Assembly: GCF_914767665.1 (NCBI RefSeq)
Contig: NC_059502.1
Coordinates: 9,300,001 to 9,364,000 of the forward strand
From: Harmonia axyridis
Lineage: Eukaryota; Arthropoda; Insecta; Coleoptera; Coccinellidae
Direction: 5' to 3'
DNA length: 64,000 nt
Shown here: positions 36,182 through 46,455 of the stretch, piece after piece
How positions within the stretch are numbered: position 1 is the stretch's first letter
How the letters are laid out: every line of letters starts with the position of its first letter
Notes under the pieces: model-generated
Databases searched by the model: none
Seen by the model: only the letters and a program-made list of their open reading frames with translations
What the model was told of the DNA's origin: nothing
Translations under genes and position numbers: made by a program

Positions 36182-36396
36182 GAATAGAATAGAAACTAAA
36201 AACCTTAGTTTAATCATAATAGTAAGAGCTGAAACTCTAACATCAAGTCAAGTCAAGATCGAGTATGTAATTCTCCACGAGCGCGATTTTCAAGTCAAGT
36301 AGTTGGTTAAAATGTCAAGCTACTTGGCTTGACGAATCCCTAGAATAGAATAGAAACTAAAAAACTTAGTTTAATCATAATAGTAAGAGCTGAAAC
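36081..36396. repeat. 161-bp tandem duplication across a hAT end and its flank
   Basis: Bases 36081-36241 and 36242-~36396 are repeats with period 161. Each unit contains the terminal ~100 bases of the hAT end (finishing GAATCCCTAG) and the same ~55 bases of flank (AATAGAATAGAAACTAAAAA ... GTAAGAGCTGAAAC). A few substitutions separate the units. Because the host flank is duplicated too, this arose after insertion. Confidence 0.85.
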
Positions 36397-37471
36397 AGAT
36401 CAATATCAGAAAGATTTGTTAGAATATTCAATTACGCTCATAAATTCAAACACACCCATCGCACTGTTAAATTATACAGTAAGCGATATCCCCGATAATA
36501 TCGCTCAAGATCATCAGGATACCGCTACGCGCCTGCGCCTTACAAATTTGCGCCGCCATAAATCCAAATTGTAGCGGGCTCTGTATCGGCGATCGCGAAG
36601 CGAAGCGCTTGACTTATTAACAGTGACACCTAAAGTATAAGTATTAAGGAGTTTGCCGATGGGCCGATAGGCAGATCTGAGCGCCGATAGGGCCCGTCAG
36701 TTAACGAGGGCCCCTTAAAGGCCCGCCAGGTGCGATCCGAGACCGCGCATTTCAGCCGGAATGACTCGATTCGAAAAACAGGGATGACCAGGGGCGATAT
36801 TCTTCAGGCGGCGACGCGACTCAAGTCGAGATTCCTTATAAGGAGACGCGCCGGATTGATTTTGATATGAGGAAAGCTTGTTAAGGCGGATTAAATTCGA
36901 CGTTTGCACGCTATATTCGAAGGAATTTGAATGTTGCCAATCATTTGCGACATAAATGCAAATTAAGGCAAGATTTTGTAGCAATGTCGGATTGTGTCCA
37001 ACAGATGGCGTTTTATTCTACGATATACTCACTAATTCTACTCGGGGTAATTGAAATTCGTATTTCAGCAAATGTCGGTTTCATCAATTTTGAAGTCTGA
37101 TTTCACATACAATAAAGAGAAAAATAGTATATTAGTAGATCAATAGAGCCATAATTTTCAATGTCATTTCTGATGACATTATCAACATGAATATTTGCAC
37201 GAACTTTGAAATTGTCATTCTGAACGCCAAATGACATCCCGATCAAATATTTTATTACAGAATTATTGGGTATTCTTTTTTCGATATATTCTTCCTCAAT
37301 TTTCTGTGGTACTGATTCTGATTAACTGATAAGCTGTACATTTCGGATGAAGCTCGACTCTGTGTTTTCTGTGGTCAAGGAAATATTGTTTTTTTTTTCG
37401 AAATTCTTGTTTTATTTGCTCTGGTTGAAAAATAATAAATTTCGCACAGAGCTTAAATAATAAATAATGAG
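36397..37471. other. Intron; GC-richer block at 36470-36990
   Basis: Bases 36470-36990 are rich in CG and GATCGC/GCGAAGCG words, contain GGGCCCGTCAGTTAACGAGG and CCATAAA, and carry no repeat or coding signal (the minus frame 36715-36984 has no motif). Candidate intronic enhancer by composition. The rest is AT-rich; 37150-37240 holds several TGACA/TGTCA words. Confidence 0.4.
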
Positions 37472-37821
37472 GAGAATATTTATTATTTTCTGTATCTACC
37501 GGCTGAAATCCAAGCCAACTTTTGCTCTCCTACTTTCATCGGTTGTTTCACGTCGTTTGGCGCGCTTAAAGTTTGTTTTCTGAATTTCTGATATATTTAG
37601 GTATTCATCTGAATATATTTTGATTTGTTATGAGACGTTGATTCACTATGGGACATAGGAAGTGCGTTCTTTGTGGAGAAACCTTCGAATTGAGTAAAAT
37701 ATCGTATCACTGAATTATTTTCATGTCTGCGCGCCTCATGTCAAATTTGATAGTTCATGCTGGGGACAAAATTTGAACGAAAATGACATTTGCTCCCTCC
37801 ATCTATGTTTATTACTCTGAG
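37472..37821 (+). mobile_element. P-element-like MITE, copy 3, 5'-truncated
   Basis: Matches the last ~350 bases of the 590-bp family from AGAATATTTATTATTTTCTG to ATGTTTATTACTCTGAG. It includes the ATG-GGACATA-GAAGTGCGTTCTTTG (Cys-X2-Cys) segment. The left end is missing. Confidence 0.75.
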
Positions 37822-38370
37822 TGACAGACTAACCGTTTCACATACAAAAAATATTATATCCTCTTTGTCAGGCTCGAAATCCATCGGCTCTCAAACTACC
37901 CTTCTCGATTTTGGCCATCCCTAGAGAGCGCAGTCCATCTGTCGCTATGTGGCTGTCATTCCCTGGAACTGCCTTTCGTTTTCATTTGAATACGTATCCG
38001 TTTTGTAAGTATCATCGCCCCCCTTCGGATTTAAATTCGGACTGAAAACAATCTGACGTCCCAATCGGAATCCGATAAATTAAGGGGGTGCCTTCACTCC
38101 CTCCCCTGATGTTTCAGGGCTTGGCTTTATAATGTTTTTTATTGATTTGCGTTAAGTGCGGTGAAATGGTAGAGTTGGAAAATAAAATACTTTTTTTTAG
38201 GACAAGTGTAGTTCTTTCAACAATATATAGTGTTTTTTTCTGCAGATGGCCTTCAGAAACATGCGTAAGAGTATATTTGGTACATTATATACATAACCTA
38301 CAAAAATGCAAATTCGATGTATTTGGTCGATAATATGGTATTCCTACAAAGCACTTATGTATATAATATA
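37822..38370. other. Intron; GC-richer block at 37860-38130
   Basis: No gene. The 270-base block has balanced composition with C- and G-runs near 38020 and 38085-38105 and is a candidate non-coding regulatory block. Confidence 0.3.
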
Positions 38371-39041
38371 CAGGGTGGCCATTTGAAAACGAAACAGACG
38401 AGATAACAGACGAAATAAAGTTTTTCGATAGAAATGCTCGGACAGGTCGATTTCTGTTTCGAGGGGGACAACTTAAGATGTAGGTTACGGACGCATAGCG
38501 CTTCAACCCTTGCTACTACAACCCTCACCCCCAAATTTTGAATAGGGAAGATGGGGTGAGTGATACCTCATTTGAAAGGTATTTTTATACTGATTTCAGC
38601 ACAGTGATTGTTTTTTCATTTTATGCGTTAGTTCTCGAAATATTCTTAACTAAGTATTTGAAAATGAAGTAGTGTTTTCATGGCACTTGTAGTGTTTTGT
38701 GAAAAATCGACATTTTGAGCTTCAAAACAACCATAACTGTGGCTTCCTTCCTAACTAACTAACGCATGATTATTTCGAGAACTAATGCATAAAATGAAAA
38801 AACAATTACTGTGCTGAAATCAGTATAAAAATACCTTTAAATTGAGGTATCACTCACCCCATCTTCCCTATTCAAAAATTGGGTTGGGGGTTGTAGCAGC
38901 AAGGGTTGAAGCGCTATGCGTCCGTAACCTACATCTTAAGTTGTCCCCCTCGAAACAGAAATCGACCTGTCCGAGCATTTCTATCGAAAAACTTTATTTC
39001 GTCTGTAATCTCGTCTGTTTCGTTTTCAAATGGCCACCCTG
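38371..39041. mobile_element. 671-bp near-palindromic MITE
   Basis: The ends CAGGGTGGCCATTTGAAAAC and its reverse complement mark an inverted pair extending ~270 bases on each side. Mirrored blocks include CTCGGACAGGTCGATTTCTG, GCGCTATGCGTCCGTAACC and GATGGGGTGAGTGATACCTC. It is flanked by TATA on both sides. The centre (~120 bases) is non-coding. The apparent frame at 38842-39147 is an effect of the arm. Confidence 0.9.
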
Positions 39042-39957
39042 TATATGTATAATAATAGTGAACAAATCATTTCAAAAGAGACAAAACTCTAATTTTGTTA
39101 AAATTTTGAAAAGGACTAGTAAAGCACTTCCTTCTGACGAAAGTTGAAACAATTGTAATATTCCTAACTTCAAACGATCATTCTCACAACACCGCACATT
39201 ATTTTTGTCCAATCTCTAGAAAAAGAGTAACCTCAACCTCGAAAATCTAACGATATTTTCGCCTACCTCGATTCCCCAAAAGGAGAAAGAACCGTACAAC
39301 AAACCCAACATCTAATTCTTCCTTCCATGTTTCAAATCCGCCGACAATAGTTAGTCGAACATCAATATGCAATCTGTCACTTCGGAAGTGAGCATTTGTC
39401 ATTTCCTGGATCGGTCAAGTAGACCTGGTATATACAGCTGATCAATCACAATTTGGAACACGTCGTTTTCGGTGTTCCACGTGCTCTGTGGCCGGCTACG
39501 TGGTGCGATGCCCCCTGTACGAGGCACGTAAACGGAAGAATTACCAATTACAAACGTTGTCTGCTTGCCAGTTCGCATCGCAACTACTTCGTCCGTTGTT
39601 ATTTCCGACTTGGAAAGGGTCATCATAATCGATGGTTCCTAGTTCTCTGTGGTCTACGTGATGGAAAACACAACAGGATGATACGTCGATGTCTTCAACA
39701 TGACCGGGATTCTATGGTCATAGATTGGAAATGTTTTTTCCGCAAACGTCAAAATATATCGATATAACCTTAATTGTTGACGTTTACTTTGACATAAGTT
39801 CGTCATTTCTTCACCGGAAATTTCAATTTTTTTTTGAAGACTCTCCTAATCATAACGTTTGAATGTCGTTCACGAAAAATTAGCTTATTTCGTTCGGCGA
39901 AAATCACTTTTTATTATATTTCATCCTAAAAATCCACTTTCGTATCTATATATTCTA
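39042..39957. other. Intron; 39400-39740 GC-richer
   Basis: Overlapping frames on both strands (39399-39626 and 39453-39767) have no recognisable motif. A decayed transposase cannot be excluded, since a mariner piece follows, but I see no family signature. Confidence 0.3.
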
Positions 39958-40431
39958 TTGTTGAAACCGACTGAAACTATCACAGGTGATAGTTATCGAA
40001 CGCAATTGATGCGTTTGAGCCGAGAATTGAGAGACAAACGGCCGCAATACAACGAGAGACAAGATAAAGTGATTTCACAGCATGACAATGCTCGACCCCA
40101 TGTTGCGTCAAGACATATTTGGAAAAGTTGAAATGGGAAGTCCCTCCACACCCGCCCTATTCTCCAGACATTGCTCCCTCGGACTATCATTTGTTTCGAT
40201 CAATGGCACACGGCCTGGCTGACCAGCACTTCCGGTCTTATGAAGAAGTGAAAATTTGGATCGATTCGTGGTAGGTTCAAATATGACAAGTTTTTTCAAC
40301 GCGGGATTCGTACGCTGCTCGAATGATGGAGAAAGTAGTGGCCAGCCATTGACAACATTTCGAATCATAAATGTATAACCAGTTTTTTACAATAAAGCTT
40401 TGAATTTCGGAAAAAACGGAGGAACGCCTAT
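39958..40431 (+). pseudogene. DD34D mariner, 3' fragment (copy 4)
   Basis: LLKPTETITGDSYRTQLMRL, then KVISQHDNARPHVASRH (second catalytic Asp), then after a frameshift HPPYSPDIAPSDYHLFRSMA (third Asp) and HGLADQHFRSYEEVKIWIDS. A stop follows at TGG-TAG and the C-terminus FFQRGIRTLLE is degraded. The 3' terminal repeat is reduced to AAAACGGAGGAACGCCTA at 40430. The 5' two thirds of the element are absent. It is the piece missing from copies 1 to 3. Confidence 0.85.
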
Positions 40432-40860
40432 GCATAATATTTGAATATTTTCGAAACCATTGAACAGCCCAATAATGCCTTCGACGGAGTGGCCTCTGGC
40501 GTCGTCGATTGCGACGCTCCGGCCAGGCCGTGACGTCGGGCGTCGCGCGCAAGGTCGCGGCGCTATTGGCACTCCTGAGCGGAAGATCCGCATGGCGCTT
40601 CCCTTTCAACGATCCCCATGGCAACGGTGATAACCGTTGAATGAACACGGTGTAAAAACAACGGAGGCTCAAAATGGCACATGTTGTTTTTCCGGTGGAA
40701 AACTGGTTTTTTCGACGTTCTGTTTTGTCGGTGACGTTTTCAGGTTTCGCTTTGGACTGGTGGCAGTTGGGCCAGTGTTTTTGGCTTCCATTGTGACTGA
40801 CTTTTTGATAGATAAAAAGGTTGCCTACAGATTGTTTGTATGAGAAAATGTTGTACCTAT
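40432..40860. other. CpG-dense non-coding block
   Basis: Bases 40485-40615 are exceptionally rich in CG (runs such as GCGTCGTCGATTGCGACGCTC, GTGACGTCGGGCGTCGCGCG). They are followed by CCATGGCAACGG, an RFX-type half-site. A minus-strand frame of 227 codons (40277-40960) crosses it but also covers antisense mariner, so I do not call it a gene. It could be a promoter or an enhancer. Confidence 0.4.
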
Positions 40861-42011
40861 ATCTGAAATATTTATTTTCTTTATTGAAATTTGTTCGATG
40901 AGCTCTGAAGATGCAGTCAATAAAGTTCGAAACGTCGACACGAAGAAATATTTTCTTCAATACCTTTAAGCAACAGCCATATCATATTAGGAATATCAGG
41001 TATCTATGTCGGATTTCGAAATTCAAATAACATCTGTTATACTTTTTCCTAAACACCTTACCACGGAAATCTATCAGATGTACAAGCTCAGCTATTTTCA
41101 AGGCGATTGGAAGCTTATCTCGTTTCAGTCATTTTCAATTTTCCATGGTATTTTCCGACACGTAGGTACAGCTTAAGGCCAAAAGAAAACATATACTAGT
41201 TTTTCTATACGTTTGTCAAGTAACTTTGGTTGAAGATTACCATGGCTTTAGCATGGAAAAATTGAAACGAGGAAAAAATTGAAAGATTATCGAAAGAAAT
41301 TCAAACTTCGAGATATGTTATTTGTAACATCTGAAAGATTGTTTTCCCAAAAAATATCGATTAGAATAGGGCCACGAGAGCTAAAGTTAGAATTCATTGC
41401 CTTATGAGATTTCAAAAATGTATTCTTTGAAAAGATGGATATCTCAAAAATTGGTAGGCAAATTCTGCCGATATATCTTGTCAATTAGTTACGTAAAAAT
41501 TCATCTTTGTAGCTAACAAATTTCACCTCAATACTTCTATTCAATCCCACCCATTCTAATTCATCTTCATTTACGATGAACCGGCTCTTCCAGCAACATC
41601 CTTTACAATCGGCAGCATCTCCCTGGACCACGAACTCAGCGAGAAAATAACTCAGCTCGGAGCAGCGAGCTATCACTCCGCATTTTCAATTAATAAAAGG
41701 TGTACATGACCAGACGATTATCTCCAAGAACGACACGTCCATTTCTCGTCTCGGTAGTCTCGATCTTCTTGTCCAACAAACCAACATAAAATGGCAGAAC
41801 TACTCGAAGCCAGAGCGTTCGAAGGAGCATTAGGCGATTAAGTCGCGATTGCCGCTAAAGGCGAGGTCCCACGACCAGACTTCGCCTGAAATCTCTTTAC
41901 ACCGACGTCTGCTGAAAGATACTCGCCTTCCACAACAACCAATCTTTATTTGCTCTTGAAGCACTCAGCAGTGGTTCCCCAAAGCGATCGCTCAGCAATT
42001 TCTGCCACGAT
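40861..42011. other. Intron, non-coding; 41560-42000 GC-richer
   Basis: No gene. At 40903-40935 the words CTGAAGA and GTTCGAAACGTC occur 20 bases apart, a weak hammerhead-like pattern. Bases 41560-42000 form another balanced-composition block just before hAT copy D. Confidence 0.35.
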
Positions 42012-42766
42012 TAGGGATTCATCAAGCCAAGTAGCTTGACATTTTAACAAACTACTTAACTTGAAAATCAAGCTCGTGAAAAATTACATACTCGAGCTTG
42101 ACTTGAAATTTATTGCTTGACTTGATATCAAGCTACTTGATATTACTTGAGCTTGATATGCACTTGTCGCAGGGCATATATTTCTGCAATCTCGTGCGCG
42201 TTTAGACTGAATAAGGGGAATCCTCGAGCGCCGAAAGACTGAAGCATTCGCCAGTGTGACTTTATTAGTAGTTTTCTCACATTTATATGAAATCTATTGG
42301 TAGATTCTGGTAGTTTCAGAAATATCTTTCCAAACTTGGCCAATATAACCAAGGATTTTTTATCAACGTCAGCATCTTCAGCTCCTGTTGAAAGACAATT
42401 TTCCAGAGCTGCTCTTACAGTTACAAAAACCTGCAATAGGTTAGGCGACAAATTTATAAGATGCTACATGTATCTTAGATCCTGGGTGGAAAATTATGAA
42501 ATCAATCAAAGCCTGAAGGTTCCTCAATATTAAGAAACTTAATTTTTTATTATTTTTTATTTTGTTATGATTTATAGCGATTTAATTTATGGTTTTATTT
42601 GAAAAAAATTGATGTTTATGGTTCTTTTATAAAATGAGTTTGATAAACAAAAGCGTTTTTTGCAAGGTTCCTTCTCATTTCATCATTCTCTTATTGATGT
42701 GAAAATACACAATGAAACTGCTAAAAATTAAGTAGCTTGAAAATCAAGCCAATTCGTGAATCCCTG
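42012..42766 (+). mobile_element. hAT derivative, copy D
   Basis: The left end TAGGGATTCATCAAGCC and the right end GTGAATCCCTG (one change from the family terminus) are both present; ~755 bp. No clear 8-bp duplication. The interior frame 42297-42533 encodes FPNLANITKDFLSTSASSAP, VERQFSRAALTVTKT and SWVENYEINQSL of the hAT C-terminal dimerisation domain without a stop. Confidence 0.85.
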
Positions 42767-43344
42767 TTCAGTAGTGGCCAAAACGCGTATGTTGAAAAAC
42801 CATCGCAAATTATTAAATAAACGCGCAGAATTTCTGGTCGCCAATCCTGCAAACCTTCGCGTCCGTACCGGCCTTTAGCGGATTAAAACCCGATTCAGGT
42901 TATCAGAAATTTACGGCATCCAGGCTCGCTGCGATCTCCGAGTCGTACGGCGTCTAAGCCAAATCAATCACTGACGCAATAACACTAAATCTGCATGCTG
43001 GTCGTGGTCCATGATTCACGGCTAATAGACATTCAACATGCGGCCACGGGAGGGAAGAAGAAGAACGATCGGGTAATCGGTGGCGTCTTTAACTCGGGGT
43101 TCTTGCGATTTGTGGTCATTCCGACCACGTGCTGCGAATACGTATGGATTTTGGTGGAGAAAGAATAGGTGTCGAAGGAGATCCTTATTTGGATTTGACG
43201 AGGAATTGATGTTTTTGTTGGGTAGCGAGTGGTGTTTTGCGAAATGCAAATGCAAATGAAGCTAAAAGAAAGGCTTACATGAAATCAAGAGTTTTTGCCA
43301 GCTTCATCTAAGGTTGAAACCTATTTCAAAAGCAGAAGACTCTA
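42767..43344. other. Intron; 42790-43170 GC-richer
   Basis: No repeat seen; a 77-codon minus frame (43022-43255) has no motif. Candidate regulatory block by composition only. Confidence 0.3.
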
Positions 43345-43657
43345 CAGAAACGGTATTGTTTTTCATTTTGTTATGATTTATAAAATGATTTTATTAATAT
43401 TTTCGGTTCTTTTATACAAGAAGTTTAATAAACAAAAGTGTTTTTTGCAAGGTTCTTTCTCATTTCATCATTTTTTTTATTGAAGTAACAGGCACTACAC
43501 AATAAAACTGACAAAAATCAAGTAGTATGATATGATTCAAGTACTTGATAAATAAATGATTGAGATTGAAGAACTACTACTCGACTTAATCTTGACTTGA
43601 AATCAAGTCAAGCTCAAGCCAAGTAGCTTGAAAATCAAGCCAAGCCGTTAAACCTTA
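43345..43657 (+). mobile_element. hAT derivative, copy E, 3' part only
   Basis: Matches the region after the dimerisation domain (ATTTTCGGTTCTTTTATAC, GTGTTTTTTGCAAGGTTC) and the right subterminal repeats (CAAGTCAAGCTCAAGCCAAG, TAGCTTGAAAATCAAGCC). The final terminus is altered to CCGTTAAACCTTA. The coding part is missing. Confidence 0.75.
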
Positions 43658-44698
43658 ATGCTTAATGTTACTGGTAATATAAACATACAAAGTATGAAAC
43701 TTGTTTTAATCTTTCTGATATTTTCCACTAGATTTTGCATGTAAAGTTTTCTTTGAATGACGATAACTTTTTAAATACTCTTTCTTTGAATGCATGGCGA
43801 TAAAAATTCGCTGCGCTCCTCCTCCAAACTATTGTCTTCGATCTGTAAAATGTCCTTACCGTTCTCGATACTCAATATATTATTACAGAATAATTATTCT
43901 ATACAAAGCAACATTTATAAAAGTATTCATTTCTTGTTCTCAAACAGCGTGCGAAATACTCCACTCCAGAATCGTATCGACTTCAGATCACACCGTATAA
44001 CTCAAACGGACCTTACACGCCTCGCTGAACGTAATGATTCACGTTCTCTTTGTAGTTCGCCGAAATTTCAAACATCTCACGGTACTTCATCATACATGTC
44101 ACCTTCGCTTTCCTCCAACACACGTAGTCTTCGTAGTCGCTCGAGTGTATCATATCTCTCGAATAACAGCCGTTGGAAACGTTGGAGACTGTCCAACGCC
44201 AGTACGTCACTTTAACAAATGCGGTGACTGATAGACGAGACTTCAAAAGATTCCAGAGGTCCCTGAAACGAGTAAAATGTTGCCGAGCATAATTAAACAG
44301 TAATTACAACGTTGAACTGGGGGTATTTGAGGACTTCATTCTGAAGGAGTTTGAAAAAGCCGAGGATTTATCGCCTTGAAGAATTCTGCCATTGATAGTT
44401 ACGCAGACGTCGTTCATTAAGGGAACGTTGCTATTTTTTTCGACGTTTGGATGAATGGGCTTTGAGAATGCGTCCTATCGCCTCATTATTTCCAATTTTG
44501 AACACTCGCTATAAAGGTTAACGCTGACTCAGGAGAAGATCGCAAAGAGAACGTTGATATTTTTTTTGCCTCCTCTCACCAAATATAGAACTCGCCCAAA
44601 ATCAATTTCCGAAAAACAGAATCACATCATTTCCTCCAGTGTATATCTTCTTGACATTACTCTACACTTCAATATACTAACAACTCCTTTCCTTCCAG
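43658..44698. other. Intron, non-coding
   Basis: Contains a 141-codon + frame (43790-44215), Ser/Asn-rich and without recognisable motif. Its composition is explained by the local sequence and I do not call it a gene. The polypyrimidine tract and CCTTCCAG acceptor for the homeobox exon end at 44698. Confidence 0.35.
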
Positions 44699-44997
44699 AT
44701 ACGGCATGGACCTGAACGGTGCCCGAAGAAAAAACGCAACAAGAGAAACAACGAGCACCCTAAAAGCGTGGCTGAATGAACACAAAAAGAACCCTTATCC
44801 CACCAAAGGCGAGAAGATCATGCTGGCCATCATCACCAAAATGACCCTCACCCAAGTATCAACGTGGTTTGCGAACGCACGGAGAAGACTGAAGAAAGAG
44901 AATAAGATGACGTGGGAGCCCAGGAATAGGGTAGAAGATGAAGATAATAACAACGAAGACGATGACCATAAGAGTACAGACGGAAAAGACCTTCTTG
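44699..44997 (+). CDS. mirr: mirror, homeodomain exon
   Basis: Begins after CCTTCCAG; its first base completes the Gly codon from the previous exon, and it leaves one base before the GGTAAGT donor. It encodes YGMDLNGARRKNATRETTST and the whole TALE homeodomain, residues ~134-195. Helix 1 starts near LKAWLNEH and is followed by the three-residue TALE loop extension (KNPYPTKGEK). Helix 3 is QVSTWFANARRRLKKEN, with Asn51 and Arg53 of the DNA-contact set present. After it comes KMTWEPRNR, typical of Iroquois proteins, then an acidic run VEDEDNNNEDDDH (residues ~204-216). The gene product is a sequence-specific nuclear transcription factor. Essentially identical to the Iroquois consensus, which argues for a functional gene. 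Confidence 0.97.
44721..44906 (+). other. mirr: TALE (Iroquois-class) homeobox
   Basis: The 62-codon homeobox within the exon. The KNPYPTKGEK loop is the TALE three-amino-acid extension, and WFANARRRLKKEN is the recognition helix with Ala at position 50, as in all Iroquois proteins. Confidence 0.97.
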
Positions 44998-45058
44998 GTA
45001 AGTTAACTCAATTAACTTTTCTTTTGTACAAGTGTACTAATATTCCAATTTGTTGCAG
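44998..45058 (+). other. mirr: 61-bp intron, stop-free in the mirr frame
   Basis: GTAAGT donor and TTGCAG acceptor, 61 bases, so not a multiple of three. Read through in the homeodomain-exon frame it has no stop until 45165-45167, giving a different C-terminal tail in place of the Iro motif. Normal removal is supported by the Iroquois sequence resuming perfectly after it. Confidence 0.85.
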
Positions 45059-45729
45059 ATTCCAAAGATTCTGGTACAGCTTCGAGCGAAGATGGAGACA
45101 GGCCTCCCCATTCTCGTTTGGCACCAGACACAGCAAGCGAATGGAGCGAATCAAGGCCAGACAGTGAACCAGACAGCCCAGAATGCTACGATAGGCCTCA
45201 CCACCCAGCGTTTTTACCACCACGAACATCTTCACCTCCACAAATATCCGTATCTGTCACAAAACCCAGGATATGGTCTTTGGCCGACATGGCTAGTAAA
45301 GAAGGGGACAGCTCACCCACATCCACAGCCTCCAACATCTACTCCACCAGCAGATTGATGCCACCCATGGCTGGCAGATTACCACCTCCAGGTCTCCACA
45401 CAAGTCCATACGCCAGACCCCACGAGTTCTACAGAAGTCTGTATGGTCCATCAGCAGCCCAACACCTCTCAAACGCCGCTGGAAGTCCTGCAGAAGTCTC
45501 GATCTTGGAAAACTACTCCAGGAGTATAGCGGCTGCCAATTCCAGCGGTACCATACCTTCTTCTCTCAGTTCAGTGTTGACCAAAGCTAACCTAGCGGCC
45601 GCTACGTCTTCTAGCGCGTCCAGTAGCGTACCCCTGGGACTCACCACCAGTTCGAGGATGTCCCCCACCTCCTCAATATCCTCCGGGTCTGAGACGCCGC
45701 ACAAGCCGATGGCGTTGAACAAAGCTTGA
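45059..45729 (+). CDS. mirr: mirror, last coding exon (Iro motif and C-terminus)
   Basis: The acceptor TGTTGCAG is at 45051-45058; the first two bases complete an Asp codon. The protein continues SKDSGTASSEDGDRPPHS, then EWSESRPDSEPDSPECYD, then VTKPRIWSLADMASKEGDSS. The IWSLADMASK stretch (residues ~297-306, bases 45271-45300) is the short motif found only in Iroquois proteins. Then come YSTSRLMPPMAGRLPPPG, HEFYRSLYGPSAAQHL and a long Ser/Thr/Ala-rich, low-complexity tail ending KPMALNKA at TGA 45727-45729. Low-complexity tails of this sort are usual for the family and likely act in transcriptional regulation. No frameshift or internal stop. Confidence 0.93.
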
Positions 45730-46455
45730 TCCTCGAAAGTGTCGGCCTTCACGTGGCCCTGATCTACCTCTTATATCCTGACCAATGCGGACAATAATAC
45801 TTGAAGCCTCTAATACCTGTAGTGTGCTGTGGTGTACAGTTAATGTGATATATATCCTTCGGTTCCTTATTATCCTTTCGACGCGTCAGGACGTTTGGTT
45901 TCTTCGTGTACAGAGAATGGACAACACTTCGAAATATTGTATCTATATGTATGTATTTAGTCTATTATTGTAAACAGATATTTGTTATTATATAAATATG
46001 TATTAATAAGCTGATGTATGAGTTGTGAGCTTATACGAACCGGAAGTTGGTACAGAGACCTCTTGAGCGTCGGTGTTGAAGCACAAGTTGTCATCGTCCG
46101 GGTGTTCTGTATAGAAGTCGATTATCCAAAAGAATGGACACTAAATTTCGGATAATAATGTAAAGTTTTTTGAGTTATAGAAATATTATTTATTTGTTTG
46201 TAAATTAGAAGAGTATATTGATTCGGTATAAGCATGCGACAATTGAATTAATGGATGATCATAGCGTTGATTGTATAAAATTTCACACATGGCAAGTCTG
46301 ATCACACGTTTCAAATCTATGTAATTTTTTCTGTTAACCGACATATCAACAAGCTGGAACATTGTAATTTTTCTGTATTTTTCCGTTCAGCATTGTTCAT
46401 TTTGACTCAGACGTGTGTTGCAATAAAATAAATCGTTCATTATTAATTGACTTGG
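45730..46455 (+). other. mirr: mirr 3' untranslated region
   Basis: Follows the stop codon without any coding signal. It ends at about 20-30 bases after the AATAAA pair at 46422-46432. The end is inferred, not observed. Confidence 0.6.
46422..46432 (+). terminator. mirr: Polyadenylation signals
   Basis: Two overlapping AATAAA hexamers (46422-46427 and 46427-46432), followed ~20 bases on by a T/G-rich stretch (GGTTTTATTTATTCTGTTCG), the arrangement of an animal poly(A) site. Confidence 0.65.

Larger units (their letters stand above)
17268..46455 (+). other. mirr: mirror (mirr) gene, visible part
   Basis: This is the span of the visible mirr gene: four coding exons separated by introns of 10.4 kb, 16.6 kb and 61 bp, plus a 3' UTR of ~0.7 kb. 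Every junction uses GT-AG and the reading frame is continuous (exon lengths 318, 107, 299 and 671; total 1395 = 464 codons plus stop). The sense-strand first large intron holds hAT, P-like, LINE and rosa-like relics; the second holds more hAT and mariner copies. A more 5' exon is not identified and could lie in 1-17.2 kb or outside the window. Confidence 0.9.

Noticed and set aside
38842..39147. 101-codon + frame
   Set aside because: Lies in the right arm of the palindromic MITE and mirrors the frame at 38285-38506.
40277..40960. 227-codon minus-strand open frame
   Set aside because: Part of it is antisense to the mariner 3' end and its middle is the CpG-dense block; no domain or family pattern and no splice context.
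43790..44215. 141-codon + frame just before the homeobox exon
   Set aside because: Ser/Asn-rich without motif. It lies in the intron and is not joined by consistent splice sites to mirr.
17268..45729. Assignment as araucan or caupolican
   Set aside because: The N-terminal RCCDTGRP-TDP-TGQ-VCSCQYE block and the LKENL...WPYPS-YHPYD-AFAGYPFN linker fit mirror better than ara/caup.
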